This document shows positions 17,732 to 26,356 of a stretch of 64,000 nucleotides of DNA, piece after piece. Position 1 is the stretch's first letter. Each line of letters begins with the position of its first letter. A program made the position numbers and the translations under genes. The notes beneath the pieces were generated by a model, which saw nothing but the letters and a program-made list of their open reading frames with translations, ran no database searches and was not told where the DNA came from. The stretch is from Streptomyces goshikiensis (GTDB lineage Bacteria > Actinomycetota > Actinomycetes > Streptomycetales > Streptomycetaceae). The stretch spans positions 124,001 to 188,000 of the forward strand of contig NZ_BMVE01000001.1 in the NCBI RefSeq assembly GCF_014650555.1, written 5' to 3'.

Positions 17732-20700
17732 TCAGCGGAGACGCTGGCTGATCACCTTGGAGACACCGTCGCCCTGCATGGAGACGCCGTAGAGCGCGTC
17801 AGCGACCTCCATCGTCCGCTTCTGGTGCGTGATGACGATCAGCTGTGAGCTCTCCTGGAGCTCCTCCATGATCCGGATCAGCCGCTGGAGGTTGGTGTCG
17901 TCGAGCGCGGCCTCGACCTCGTCCATCACGTAGAACGGGCTGGGCCGCGCCTTGAAGATCGACACCAGCAGCGCCACGGCCGTCAGCGAGCGTTCGCCGC
18001 CCGAGAGCAGCGACAGCCGCTTCACCTTCTTGCCGGGCGGGCGCGCCTCCACGTCCACCCCGGTGGCCAGCATGTCGTCCGGATCGGTCAGGACCAGCCG
18101 GCCCTCGCCACCGGGGAACAGCCGCGAGAACACGCCCTCGAACTCCCGGGCGGTGTCCCGGTAGGCCTCGGTGAAGACCTGCTCGACGCGCTGGTCGACC
18201 TCCTTCACGACCTGAAGGAGGTCGGCCCGCGTCCTGCGCAGGTCGTCGAGCTGCTCGCTCAGGAACTGGTGCCGCTCCTCCAGCGCCGCGAACTCCTCCA
18301 GCGCGAGCGGGTTGACCTTGCCGAGCTGCTGGTACGCCCGCTCGGCCGCCCTGAGCCGCTTCTCCTGCTCGCCGCGCACGAAGGGGCCGGGCAGGTTGCG
18401 GGGGTGCTCCGGATCCTCCGGCAGCCGCTCCCCCTCGGCGGGCGGGCTCGGCGGGACCGGCTGGTCCGGCCCGTACTCGGCGGCCAGCGCGGCCGCCTCC
18501 ACCCCGAACTCCTCCAGCGCCCGGCCCTCGACCTGCTCGATCCGCAGCCGCTTCTCGGCGCCGAGCACCTCGCCGCGGTGCACGGAGTCGGTGAGCTTGT
18601 CGAGCTCGCCCTTCAGGTCCCGGCCGCGGCCCCGGGCGCCGTCGAGCTCCCGCTCGCGCAGGCCCTTGGCGTGCTCGGCGGCGGAACGCTCCCGCTCGGC
18701 GCGGCGCAGCGAGACCTCGATGTGCGCGAGCAGCTGCCGGGCGCCGTCGGCGACGGCCCGGGCCACCTCGGCCTCGTGCCGCAACCGGACCCGGCGCCGC
18801 TCGGCGCGCTGGCGGGCCTCGCGTTCGGCCCGCGCCGCGCGGTCCAGCCCGTCGGCGCGGCCGGCCAGGCCCTTGACGCGTTCCTCGTGGGTACGGAGCT
18901 GGAGGCGGGCCTCCATCTCCGTCTGGCGGGCGTTGGCCCCGTCGGCGGCGAGCCGGTCCCGCGCGGCGGTGTCCGGCTCCTCCTCTACGGGCATCTCCTC
19001 GGCGATCGCGAGCCGCTCGGCGCACTCCTCGACCTCGGCGAGCGCCTGCTCCAGCGCGTCCTGCGCCTTGGCGGCGGCGCTCGCCCCGCGCTCGGCCTCA
19101 CCGGCCGCGCCCTTCGCCTGCCCGGCGAGCCGTCCGAGCTGCTGCGCGACGCCGGCCCTGGCCTGTTCGGCGGCCCGGCGGCGGCGGCCGAGGTCCTCGA
19201 CGAGCGCGCCGGCCGCCTCCCGCCGCGCCTGCGCGGCCTGCCGCCGGGCGACGGCCGTCTCCCGCCGGGCGTCGAGGCGGGCCAGCTCGGCCGCGGCCTC
19301 GTCCACGGCGGCCCGCACCTCGATGAGGCTCGGCGCACCGGCCGACCCCCCGTGCGCGAGGTGCGCCCCGAGGACGTCCCCCTCGGTGGTCACGGCCACC
19401 GCGTCGGGCCGCGCCGCGACCAGCGCCTGCGCCTCGTCGAGGTCCCGGACGACGACGAAGTCCCGCAGCACCGCGCGCAGCGCCCGCACCGCGCCGTCCT
19501 CCCCGCCCACCAACCCCCCGGCGGCCACGCCCCCGCCGCCGGTGGCGACGGCCGTCGCCACCCCCGCGGCCCCGCCGTCAGGGGCTCCGCCCCCGAACCC
19601 CCGCGCCTCAATCGCCGGCGAGGCTTGGTGGCCCGGCACCGCGGCGCCCGCCCGGGTCTCGATGCCCTGGTACCGGGAGGGGGCGGGGTGGGGAAGCACA
19701 CCGTCACCCGGCACCTCGGTTCGGCCCGGCGACACGGAATCGCCCGGAGACGGGACCTGCCCCGGAAGCACAGAATCCGCCGGGCCGGCACCGTGGCCCC
19801 CGAGGGGCGGGGCCGCCGAGCCAGCGCCCTGGCCCGGGAGGGACGGGCCCGTCGGCAGCGGGGCCTGGCCCCAGAGGGACGGATCCGTCGGGCCGGCGGA
19901 CTGGCTCGGAAGCGCGGGGTTCATCGGGGCGGGGCCCTGGTCCGGGAGGGGTGGGGCTGCCGGGGTGGCGGCCTGGCTTGGATGCGTCGGGGTCGCCGGG
20001 GTGGCGGGCTGGTTCGGGAGGGGTGGCGGGGTGATCAGGAACGTGGCTCGGCCCGCGTCGGTGGTGCGGAGGTGGCGGATCGCCGCCGCCGCCCCGCTCA
20101 CCGTGGCAACGGCGACCGCGTCGGCCGCCGCCCCCAGCGCCGCCGCCACCGCGACCTCGTACCCCGCCGCCACGGACACCCGCTCCGCCGCCGGACCCAG
20201 CAGCCCCTCCAGCCGCTCCCGCGCGGCCAGCACCGCCCCGGTGCCGTCCTTGCGCCGCAGCCCCAGCGCCAGCGCGTCCCGCCGCGCCGCCACCGCCGCG
20301 CGCGAGCGCTCCGTCTCGGCCAGCCCGTCCCGCGCGGCCAGCAGCTCCGTCTCCGCCTCCGCCAGCGCGACCCGCGCCGCCTCGTACTCCGCCTCCACCG
20401 ACGCGTCGTCGAGTCCCCCGACCTCCTCCGCCAGCGCCTCGTACTCCGCCTGCGCGGCCGCCGCGCGCGAGCGCGCCTCGTCCCGCGCCGCCACCAGCCG
20501 GTCGATCTCCGCCTGCGCCGATCCCGCCCGGGACCTGGCCGCGCCCAGCCGGCCCGTCAGCCGCGCCAGCCCCTCGCGCCGGTCCGCGATGGCCCGCGCC
20601 GCGTCCCGTAGCCGGCGCTCCTCCTCGGCCAGCGAGCGCTCCAGCTCCGCCCGGTGCTCGACGGTGTCCTCCAGCGCCCGCGACGCGGCCTCCAGCGCGG

Positions 20701-21736
20701 CCGTCAGCTCCGCCTCCTGCTCACGGATCCGCGCGGCCTCCCGCTCCATGTCCTGCGGATCGCGGCCCCGCCGCTCGTCCTCCACCGGCGCCGACGCCGA
20801 CTTCACCCGCGCCTGCGCGAGGGACTCGGTCCCCCGTACCCGCTCGGCCAGCTGCGACAGCTCGTACCAGGTCTGCTGGGCTCGGGCGAGACGTGGCGCG
20901 AGTTCCCGTACGGACGCCTCCAGCTCCGCCTCCCGCCGCAGCGCGGCCGCCAGCTCGGCCTCCGCCGACTCCTTGCGTTCCTTCAGCGCCGCCTCGTCCG
21001 CGATCTCCGCGTCCAGCGCGCCCCTCAGCGTCACGAGGTCGTCGGCGAGCAGCCGCAGCCGCGCGTCGCGCAGGTCCGCCTGGATCACCGCCGCCCGCCG
21101 GGCCACGGCCGCCTGCCGCCCCAGCGGCTTGAGCTGCCGGCGCAGCTCCTCCGTCAGGTCCTGCACGCGCGCGAGGTTGGCCCGCATCGCGTCGAGCTTC
21201 CGCAGCGCCTTCTCTTTCCGCTTGCGGTGCTTCAGTACGCCGGCCGCCTCCTCGATGAACGCCCGGCGGCCCATCGGATCGGCGTGCAGTACGGAGTCCA
21301 GCTGGCCCTGGCCGACGATGACGTGCATCTCGCGCCCGATGCCGGAGTCGGAGAGCAGCTCCTGGATGTCGAGCAGTCGGCAGGTGTCACCGTTGATCTG
21401 GTACTCGCTGCTGCCCCCGCGGAACATGATCCGCGTGATGGTGACCTCGGCGTAGTCGATCGGCAGTACGCCGTCGGAATTGTCGATGGTCAGGGAGACC
21501 TCCGCGCGGCCGAGCGGCGGACGCCCGGTGGTGCCGGCGAAGATGACGTCCTCCATCTTCCCGCCGCGCAGGGATTTGGCCCCTTGTTCGCCCATGACCC
21601 AGGACAGCGCGTCCACCACATTGGACTTGCCCGAGCCGTTCGGGCCCACCACGCAGGTGATGCCCGGCTCGAAGCGCAAGGTCGTTGCGGAAGCGAATGA
21701 TTTGAAGCCGCGCAGGGTCAGGGACTTGAGGTGCAC
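17732..21736 (-). CDS. smc: Chromosome segregation ATPase SMC with expanded hinge
   Basis: 1334 residues; typical actinobacterial SMC is about 1190. Walker A is GPNGSGKSN (residues 31-39), the ABC signature is LSGGERSLTA, and Walker B is FYVMDEVEAALDD near the C-terminus, flanked by long coiled coils. With ScpA/ScpB it compacts and segregates chromosomes. The excess length is one insertion at the hinge, about residues 570-745: ten imperfect 12-residue Pro-rich repeats, then a segment encoded by a Streptomyces dispersed repeat, then an Ala/Gly-rich stretch, before normal hinge sequence (AVRALRAVLRDFVVVRDL) resumes. The frame stays open throughout, so the protein may be functional. Confidence 0.96.
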   Translation of the reverse strand: MHLKSLTLRGFKSFASATTLRFEPGITCVVGPNGSGKSNVVDALSWVMGEQGAKSLRGGKMEDVIFAGTTGRPPLGRAEVSLTIDNSDGVLPIDYAEVTITRIMFRGGSSEYQINGDTCRLLDIQELLSDSGIGREMHVIVGQGQLDSVLHADPMGRRAFIEEAAGVLKHRKRKEKALRKLDAMRANLARVQDLTEELRRQLKPLGRQAAVARRAAVIQADLRDARLRLLADDLVTLRGALDAEIADEAALKERKESAEAELAAALRREAELEASVRELAPRLARAQQTWYELSQLAERVRGTESLAQARVKSASAPVEDERRGRDPQDMEREAARIREQEAELTAALEAASRALEDTVEHRAELERSLAEEERRLRDAARAIADRREGLARLTGRLGAARSRAGSAQAEIDRLVAARDEARSRAAAAQAEYEALAEEVGGLDDASVEAEYEAARVALAEAETELLAARDGLAETERSRAAVAARRDALALGLRRKDGTGAVLAARERLEGLLGPAAERVSVAAGYEVAVAAALGAAADAVAVATVSGAAAAIRHLRTTDAGRATFLITPPPLPNQPATPATPTHPSQAATPAAPPLPDQGPAPMNPALPSQSAGPTDPSLWGQAPLPTGPSLPGQGAGSAAPPLGGHGAGPADSVLPGQVPSPGDSVSPGRTEVPGDGVLPHPAPSRYQGIETRAGAAVPGHQASPAIEARGFGGGAPDGGAAGVATAVATGGGGVAAGGLVGGEDGAVRALRAVLRDFVVVRDLDEAQALVAARPDAVAVTTEGDVLGAHLAHGGSAGAPSLIEVRAAVDEAAAELARLDARRETAVARRQAAQARREAAGALVEDLGRRRRAAEQARAGVAQQLGRLAGQAKGAAGEAERGASAAAKAQDALEQALAEVEECAERLAIAEEMPVEEEPDTAARDRLAADGANARQTEMEARLQLRTHEERVKGLAGRADGLDRAARAEREARQRAERRRVRLRHEAEVARAVADGARQLLAHIEVSLRRAERERSAAEHAKGLRERELDGARGRGRDLKGELDKLTDSVHRGEVLGAEKRLRIEQVEGRALEEFGVEAAALAAEYGPDQPVPPSPPAEGERLPEDPEHPRNLPGPFVRGEQEKRLRAAERAYQQLGKVNPLALEEFAALEERHQFLSEQLDDLRRTRADLLQVVKEVDQRVEQVFTEAYRDTAREFEGVFSRLFPGGEGRLVLTDPDDMLATGVDVEARPPGKKVKRLSLLSGGERSLTAVALLVSIFKARPSPFYVMDEVEAALDDTNLQRLIRIMEELQESSQLIVITHQKRTMEVADALYGVSMQGDGVSKVISQRLR
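19581..19628. repeat. Dispersed Streptomyces extragenic-type repeat inside smc
   Basis: The stretch beginning GGGGCTCCGCCCCCGAACCC and continuing through CTCAATCGCCGGCGAGGCTT matches, from memory, the short palindromic element scattered between genes in many Streptomyces. Here it is inside the smc reading frame and encodes IEARGFGGGAPDGG on the minus strand. Confidence 0.65.
19668..20030. repeat. 36-bp minisatellite encoding Pro-rich 12-residue repeats in the SMC hinge
   Basis: About ten degenerate copies of a 36-base unit. Successive protein units include PPLPDQGPAPMN, PALPSQSAGPTD, PSLWGQAPLPTG, PSLPGQGAGSAA, PPLGGHGAGPAD and SVLPGQVPSPGD, consensus PxLPxQxxxPxD. It lies between the two halves of the hinge domain. 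Confidence 0.85.
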
Positions 21737-21810
21737 GCCGCCGGACTCTACCTTTCGCGCCCGGATTCACCCATGAAAGCGCCGGTGAGCCGGAGAGGCG
21801 GGAAAGAAAG

Positions 21811-21832
21811 AAGGGACGCCGAGGCGTCCCTT
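21811..21832 (-). terminator. Intrinsic terminator between the small coiled-coil gene and smc
   Basis: AAGGGACGCC and GGCGTCCCTT (10-bp arms) around a 2-base spacer, followed on the minus strand by a T-rich run (complement of 21801-21810). It is the most E. coli-like terminator in the window. Confidence 0.7.
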
Positions 21833-21876
21833 GCAGATCATGCGGGGCTGGAGTCGAGCGACGAGTTGAGCGCGGG

Positions 21877-22092
21877 TCAGGTGAGCGCAGGCTCCGCCTG
21901 GGGTACGTCGATACCGATGCTGTCCAGCAGCGAGTCTCCGTGCTGAGCGGCGGCCGCGTTCAGCGCGTCATTTTCGGACTGAATCCGTACGAGCTCGGAC
22001 TCAAGGTCCTGGACGCGCTGCTGAAGCCGTCGCATCTCGGCGAGGAGTCGCGGGTCGGAGCCGCCGACGTAACCGAGAAGCGCCTTTGCCAT
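21877..22092 (-). CDS. Small conserved coiled-coil protein
   Basis: 71 residues, starting MAKALLGYVGGSDPRLLAEM and continuing as a heptad-rich helix (RRLQQRVQDLESELVRIQSEN). GGAGG is well placed before the ATG. Comparable small proteins with the same N-terminal motif are widespread in Actinobacteria as I recall; the function is unknown. It lies directly upstream of smc on the same strand but is separated from it by a strong terminator, so it is probably an independent unit. Confidence 0.8.
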   Translation of the reverse strand: MAKALLGYVGGSDPRLLAEMRRLQQRVQDLESELVRIQSENDALNAAAAQHGDSLLDSIGIDVPQAEPALT

Positions 22093-22441
22093 GATGGATG
22101 GTCCTCCACACTGAGTGACCGACCGAAGCGGTGTGGGTCGTGAGGGAATCGCACCCGCGGATGTCCGGCAGCGACTGTCAGTCACTGCGCTTACTACTGC
22201 CACTACTGCCAAACAGCTCAGGTGCGCGGGGCTTCCAGCGTCTCACCAAAAAGTTTGACGGTCAACACGATCACGCCCCGTATCGGCGGGCAGCCCGGCC
22301 CTCGCAAGGGGCGTGGAGATCATCCTCGGTTCCGAGCCTTCCACGATTCGCGCGCCGCGGCAACGCGTCGGCGGAGAATGCGCAGATCCGACCATGTGCG
22401 AACCATAGAGAGATCTGATCAGGGCATGATCAGTCGATCGG
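22093..22441. other. Intergenic region between acyP and the small coiled-coil gene
   Basis: 349 bases with lower GC than the flanks. Near the acyP end there is an inverted repeat (CTGATCA at 22415-22421 with TGATCAG at 22427-22433), nine bases beyond the acyP stop, possibly a weak terminator, followed by several GATC sites. Short frames here have poor codon bias. I see no gene. Confidence 0.5.
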
Positions 22442-22723
22442 TCATCTGATCGCGAACCCGTCGTAGCCACCGCGCGGTGTGCCCCAGATCTCTGTCACTC
22501 CGTCCACCCTCCCGGGCGTGTCGGCGGAGGTGAGCCACTCCAGCAGCCGGTGGCAATTCTCACGTTGACCTTCGGCCACCACCTGTACTCGGCCGTCGTC
22601 CAGATTGAGCGCGAAGCCGACGACCCCGCCGATCTCCAGAGCATTGGCCCTGGTGAACCAGCGGAAGCCCACTCCCTGTACACGACCGCGTACCCACGCG
22701 GTCATGCGCACGTCTGCATTCAT
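22442..22723 (-). CDS. acyP: Acylphosphatase
   Basis: 93 residues, the usual length. The signature [15 protein letters not shown] carries the phosphate-binding arginine loop, and [18 protein letters not shown] supplies the catalytic asparagine. It hydrolyses acyl phosphates such as carbamoyl phosphate and 1,3-bisphosphoglycerate. The first ATG is used because family members begin a few residues before TAWVRG. It is divergent from the CAP-domain gene. Confidence 0.95.
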   Translation of the reverse strand: MNADVRMTAWVRGRVQGVGFRWFTRANALEIGGVVGFALNLDDGRVQVVAEGQRENCHRLLEWLTSADTPGRVDGVTEIWGTPRGGYDGFAIR

Positions 22724-22800
22724 GCGTGAACGCTAACCGGGCAAACAAATTCCGGTCACATCGCCCCCCGGGCCCCATGGGCTAAAGTCGCGCTCCACCC

Positions 22801-22824
22801 GTGCTCACCCTTTTGGGTGAGCAC
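22801..22824 (+). promoter_or_regulatory. Perfect hairpin at the probable mRNA 5' end of the CAP-domain gene
   Basis: GTGCTCACCC - TTTT - GGGTGAGCAC: ten perfect base pairs closed by a four-base loop. A -10-like TAAAGT at about 22783-22788 would put the transcript start within a few bases of this hairpin, with the ribosome site (AAGGAAAGG) and ATG 13-30 bases downstream. It may be an RNA-stabilising 5' stem or a repressor operator. Confidence 0.55.
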
Positions 22825-22854
22825 ATCCGCACTTGCAAGGAAAGGTCGGCCTCC

Positions 22855-23862
22855 ATGGGACGCCACGGACTCCACGCCGCGCCGCGCAGCGCCGGTAAGC
22901 GCGCCGCCGTGCGGGGCGGCCTGCTCGGTGTCTCCGTGGCCGTGGCCCTCGGCACCGCGGCCGTGATCACCACCGGAGTGGTGCCGGTCGGCAGCACCTT
23001 CCCGTACGTCGGCACCGACACCAAGGCGGAGGGGAAGACCGAGGCCGGCGCCAAGACCACGCCCGAGCGGGACGGGGCGGGGCAGCAGCAGAACGGCCTC
23101 GCCAACCTGTCCGGCCGCGCCTCCACCGGTCCCGGCGCGGGCACCGGCTCTCCGTCGGCCCCGTCCTCACGCTCGGCTTCCCCGTCGAAGCCGGCCTCCC
23201 CCTCCCCGTCTCCCTCGGCCTCCGCGACCGCCTCGGAGGCGCCCGCCGCCCCGGCGACCGCGACGCCCTCCCCGGCCGCCCCCACCGAGGCCCCGGCGAA
23301 GCCGGCCGCCCCGAAGCCGGTACCGCCGAAGCCCGTACAGCCCAAGCCGGTGCTGCCGAAGCCCATACCGCCGAAGCCGAAGCCGACGCCTGCCCAGCCC
23401 ACGCCGACGCCCACCCCGACCCCGACCCCGACCCCGACGCCCACCCCGGCGCCGTCCACCGCCACCCCGGCGGCCGGCGACGGCCACTCCGCCGAGGAGG
23501 CCGCCGTGGTCACCCTGGTGAACCAAGAGCGGGCGCAGGCCGGCTGCGGTCCGGTCCGGGCGAACCCCCCGCTCGCGACGCTGGCCTCGGCGTTCAGCAA
23601 GGACATGGCCGTACGGGGCTTCTTCGACCACACCGACCCCGACGGGAACACCCCCTGGGCCCGCGCCCAGAACGCCGGCATCGGCGGTCTCGGCGGCGAG
23701 AACATAGCCCGGGGCCAGGGTGACGCCGAGTCCGTGATGAAGGCGTGGATGAACAGCCCGGGCCACAAGGCGAACATCCTCAACTGCGAGTTCCGCACCC
23801 TGGGCGTCGGCGCCTACTTCGCCGACGGCGGCCCGTGGTGGACCCAGGACTTCGGTTTCTGA
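22855..23862 (+). CDS. Exported CAP (SCP/PR1)-domain protein with proline-rich stalk
   Basis: 335 residues. A membrane/signal segment (GGLLGVSVAVALGTAAVITTG) is followed by a Ser/Ala/Pro linker, a stalk rich in PKP and then TPTP repeats, and a C-terminal CAP domain with VTLVNQERAQAGCGPV, SKDMAVRGFFDHTDPDG, GENIARG and WMNSPGHKANIL. The CAP histidines and glutamates are present. It is probably anchored outside the membrane with the stalk spanning the wall. The ATG at 22855 is preferred over the GTG at 22801, because the latter would translate the hairpin. Confidence 0.9.
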   Translation: MGRHGLHAAPRSAGKRAAVRGGLLGVSVAVALGTAAVITTGVVPVGSTFPYVGTDTKAEGKTEAGAKTTPERDGAGQQQNGLANLSGRASTGPGAGTGSPSAPSSRSASPSKPASPSPSPSASATASEAPAAPATATPSPAAPTEAPAKPAAPKPVPPKPVQPKPVLPKPIPPKPKPTPAQPTPTPTPTPTPTPTPTPAPSTATPAAGDGHSAEEAAVVTLVNQERAQAGCGPVRANPPLATLASAFSKDMAVRGFFDHTDPDGNTPWARAQNAGIGGLGGENIARGQGDAESVMKAWMNSPGHKANILNCEFRTLGVGAYFADGGPWWTQDFGF

Positions 23863-23897
<35 letters not shown>

Positions 23898-23901
23898 TGA
23901 T

Positions 23902-23955
23902 CGCTAACCACGGGAAAGCGCACTCCCCCGGTTAGCGCCACGGGAGTACGCTTTC
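23902..23955 (+). promoter_or_regulatory. Nested inverted repeats upstream of the HxlR regulator
   Basis: CGCTAACC (23902-23909) pairs with GGTTAGCG (23930-23937), and GAAAGCG (23914-23920) pairs with CGCTTTC (23949-23955), ending three bases before the ATG at 23959. The arrangement fits an autoregulatory operator/promoter for the winged-helix regulator that follows. The assignment is inferred from position and symmetry. Confidence 0.45.
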
Positions 23956-23958
23956 GTC

Positions 23959-24360
23959 ATGGAGACCCCCGTCAGCACCGAAGCCGTCGAGCCCCCGCCC
24001 TTCGACGTCTTCGCGCGCGCCTGCCCGTCCCGCGAGACCCTGGAGCACGTCACCGGCCGCTGGGGCAGCCTCACCGTAGGCGCCCTGCGCGAGGGCCCGT
24101 GCCGCTTCAACGAGCTGCGGCGCCGGGTCGACGGCGTGAGCGAGAAGATGCTCTCCCAGACCCTTCAGGCGCTGGAGCGCGACGGCATCGTCCACCGCGA
24201 GGCGCAGCCGACGAACCCGCCGCGCGTCGACTACGAGCTGACCCCGCTCGGCCGCGAGGTCGCCGGCCGGCTGGCCTCGCTGATCCACCTCCTGGAGGGC
24301 AGCATGGAGCAGGTGCTGACCGCCCGCCAGGCCTACGACACCACGCGCGGCAGCCGCTGA
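23959..24360 (+). CDS. HxlR-family winged helix-turn-helix regulator
   Basis: 133 residues with the full HxlR domain: [41 protein letters not shown] recognition region, then [27 protein letters not shown]. HxlR proteins are small repressors or activators, often redox- or aldehyde-responsive, usually controlling a divergent enzyme gene. No such partner is adjacent: upstream lies the CAP gene on the same strand and downstream the convergent mutM, whose 3' end overlaps this gene by 28 bases. It is probably autoregulated through the inverted repeats upstream. Confidence 0.92.
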   Translation: METPVSTEAVEPPPFDVFARACPSRETLEHVTGRWGSLTVGALREGPCRFNELRRRVDGVSEKMLSQTLQALERDGIVHREAQPTNPPRVDYELTPLGREVAGRLASLIHLLEGSMEQVLTARQAYDTTRGSR

Positions 24361-25193
24361 CAGCGCGGGCAGAAGTAGCTGGACCGGTTCATCCACGGCC
24401 GCCGGCGCATCGGCGTACCGCAGCGCCGGCAGGGCTCGTCCTCCCGCCCGTAGGCGTCGAGGGAGCGGTCGAAGTACCCGGATTCGCCGTTCACGTTGAC
24501 GTAGAGGCTGTCGAAACTGGTGCCGCCCACGGCGAGGGCCGCGTTCATCACGTCCCGTACGTGCCCGAGGAGTTCCGCGCTCCGGGGACGGGTGAGGGTG
24601 GCGGTGGGGCGCTCGTAGTGCAGCCGGGCGCGCCACAGCGCCTCGTCCGCGTAGATGTTGCCGACCCCGCTGATCAGGGACTGGTCCAGCAGGGCCCGTT
24701 TGACGGTGCTCCGCTTGGCACGCAGCGCCAGGTGGTAGGCGGCCTCGTCGAAGAGCGGGTCCAGGGGGTCGCGCGCGATGTGGGCGATGACGTCGGGGAG
24801 CCCGTCGGGGGTGTTGTCGTGGAGCGAGAGCCCGCCGAAGGTGCGCTGGTCGACGAAGCGGAGCTCGGTGCCGGCGGCGTCGTCGAAGCGGACCCGGATC
24901 CTCAGGTGCTTCTCGTCGGGGGCGTCGGCGGGCTGTACGAGCAGCTGCCCGCTCATGCCCAGGTGGCCGAGCACGGACAGGTCCCGCCCCGCGAGGGGCA
25001 GCCAGAGGTACTTCCCGCGCCGCTGGGGCACTCCGACGGTCTCGCCCCGCAGCCGCGCGGCGAAGTCCACGCCTCCGGCGGGGTGCCTGCGCACGGCCCG
25101 CGGGTGCAGCACCTCGACGTCCTCGATGGTCCGCCCTGCCACCCAGCGCTCCAGTCCGCGCCGGACGACTTCGACTTCGGGCAGCTCGGGCAC
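24333..25193 (-). CDS. mutM: Formamidopyrimidine-DNA glycosylase (MutM/Fpg)
   Basis: 286 residues from a GTG. The N-terminus reads [13 protein letters not shown], where the proline after the initiator is the catalytic nucleophile. The H2TH region ([17 protein letters not shown]) and the C-terminal zinc finger ([13 protein letters not shown]...YFCPRC) are complete. It excises 8-oxoguanine and formamidopyrimidines. It follows rnc on the same strand after 134 bases and a strong hairpin. The stop lies inside the convergent HxlR gene. Confidence 0.97.
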   Translation of the reverse strand: MPELPEVEVVRRGLERWVAGRTIEDVEVLHPRAVRRHPAGGVDFAARLRGETVGVPQRRGKYLWLPLAGRDLSVLGHLGMSGQLLVQPADAPDEKHLRIRVRFDDAAGTELRFVDQRTFGGLSLHDNTPDGLPDVIAHIARDPLDPLFDEAAYHLALRAKRSTVKRALLDQSLISGVGNIYADEALWRARLHYERPTATLTRPRSAELLGHVRDVMNAALAVGGTSFDSLYVNVNGESGYFDRSLDAYGREDEPCRRCGTPMRRRPWMNRSSYFCPRCQRLPRVVS

Positions 25194-25268
25194 GTCGGTT
25201 CCTCCGGGAGTGGCGCGGATCTCTTCCTCCCGCCCGAGCCTACCGGCCGCCGCGGGCCGCAAACGGGG

Positions 25269-25299
25269 CCGCCCGCCCCCGCGGTGCGGGGGCGGGCGG
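25269..25299 (-). terminator. Hairpin between rnc and mutM
   Basis: Perfect 14-bp GC-only stem (25269-25282 with 25286-25299, arm CCGCCCGCCCCCGC) with the loop GGT. It lies 29 bases beyond the rnc stop and probably attenuates or terminates rpmF-rnc transcription before mutM. Confidence 0.7.
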
Positions 25300-25327
25300 A
25301 TGTCCCTGAGGACGGGTGAAGGAAGGG

Positions 25328-26161
25328 TCAGACGCCCGGCGTCGGATCGGCGGGCATCGGCGCCCCGTCGTCCTCGGCCTTGGCGGGCACGACAGCGGAA
25401 GCCGCGGCCGCTGCCGCCGCGATCCGCTCGTCCGCGGCGGCACGGATCCCGCGCCACGCGGACTCCGCCGCCTGCTGTTCCGCTTCCTTCTTGCTGCGGC
25501 CGGTGCCGGTGCCGTACGAGACACCACCGACGCGGGCGGCAGCGGTGAAGGTCTTCTCGTGGTCCGGTCCGGTCTCGGTGACCAGATATTCCGGTACACC
25601 AAGTCCTTCTGCCGCCGTCAGCTCCTGGAGACTGGTCTTCCAGTCCAGGCCGGCCCCGAGGTTCGAGGACTTCTCGATGAGCGGGTCGAAGAGCCGGTGC
25701 ACCAGCTCCGAGGCCGCGTCGAGGCCCTGATCGAGGTAGACCGCGCCGATCACCGCTTCAAGGGTGTCGGCGAGGATGGAGGCCTTGTCCCGGCCACCCG
25801 TGCCCTCTTCGCCCCGGCCGAGCCGGATGAAGGAGCCGAGTTCGAGGCCGCGGCCGACCTCCGCCAGTGCGCGCGAGTTGACCACAGCGGCCCGCAGTTT
25901 GGCCAGCTGGCCTTCCGGCAGGTCCGGGTGGGTCGTGTACAGCGTGTCCGTGACCACCAGGCCCAGCACGGAGTCCCCGAGGAACTCCAGCCGTTCGTTG
26001 GTGGGCAGACCGCCGTTCTCGTACGCGTACGAGCGGTGGGTCAGCGCACGCACCAGAAGGGCGGACTCGAGTCGATACCCGAGCCGCCCTTCCAGAAGCG
26101 TGTGGGACGAGGCCGCGTTGTTACTGTCTGCCTGCTTCTCAGCGTTGGACAGCTCAGACAT
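25328..26161 (-). CDS. rnc: Ribonuclease III (AbsB homologue)
   Basis: 277 residues. The signature [13 protein letters not shown] (residues 55-67) carries the metal-binding acidic residues, a second acidic cluster is [15 protein letters not shown], and a dsRNA-binding domain occupies about residues 185-253 ([16 protein letters not shown] ... [14 protein letters not shown]). The Ala-rich tail is typical of Streptomyces. It processes rRNA and structured mRNAs; in S. coelicolor the absB locus is rnc and mutants lose antibiotic synthesis. The ATG at 26161 follows the rpmF stop by 19 bases. Confidence 0.97.
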   Translation of the reverse strand: MSELSNAEKQADSNNAASSHTLLEGRLGYRLESALLVRALTHRSYAYENGGLPTNERLEFLGDSVLGLVVTDTLYTTHPDLPEGQLAKLRAAVVNSRALAEVGRGLELGSFIRLGRGEEGTGGRDKASILADTLEAVIGAVYLDQGLDAASELVHRLFDPLIEKSSNLGAGLDWKTSLQELTAAEGLGVPEYLVTETGPDHEKTFTAAARVGGVSYGTGTGRSKKEAEQQAAESAWRGIRAAADERIAAAAAAASAVVPAKAEDDGAPMPADPTPGV

Positions 26162-26180
26162 TGCGCCTCTCACCAGCCGC

Positions 26181-26354
26181 TCAGACCTCGAGGACCTGGC
26201 GCTTGTTGTAGGTGCCGCAGCTCGGGCACGCGATGTGCTGGAGCTTCGGCTCCTGGCAACGCTCACACGAAACCAGGGTGGGGACCGCAGCCTTCCACTG
26301 CGACCGGCGGTGGCGCGTGTTGCTGCGCGACATCTTCCGCTTCGGAACAGCCAC
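26181..26354 (-). CDS. rpmF: 50S ribosomal protein L32
   Basis: 57 residues from a GTG with GGAG just upstream: starts [20 protein letters not shown] and contains the zinc-ribbon cysteines CERC and CPSCG, ending NKRQVLEV. It lies between the DUF177 gene and rnc, two bases after the former, the order conserved in most bacteria. Confidence 0.97.
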   Translation of the reverse strand: MAVPKRKMSRSNTRHRRSQWKAAVPTLVSCERCQEPKLQHIACPSCGTYNKRQVLEV

Positions 26355-26356
26355 GG

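Noticed and set aside
19466..20034. smc as a frameshifted or interrupted pseudogene
   Set aside because: The frame is continuous through the repeats, both ATPase halves are intact and hinge sequence resumes afterwards.
18312..21455. 1047-residue Ser/Arg/Ala-rich frame opposite smc
   Set aside because: It is the antisense of SMC coding sequence; high GC keeps several frames open.
23395..23455. PT-repeat stretch in the CAP protein as a novel repeat element
   Set aside because: It is ordinary low-complexity coding DNA for a cell-wall stalk.
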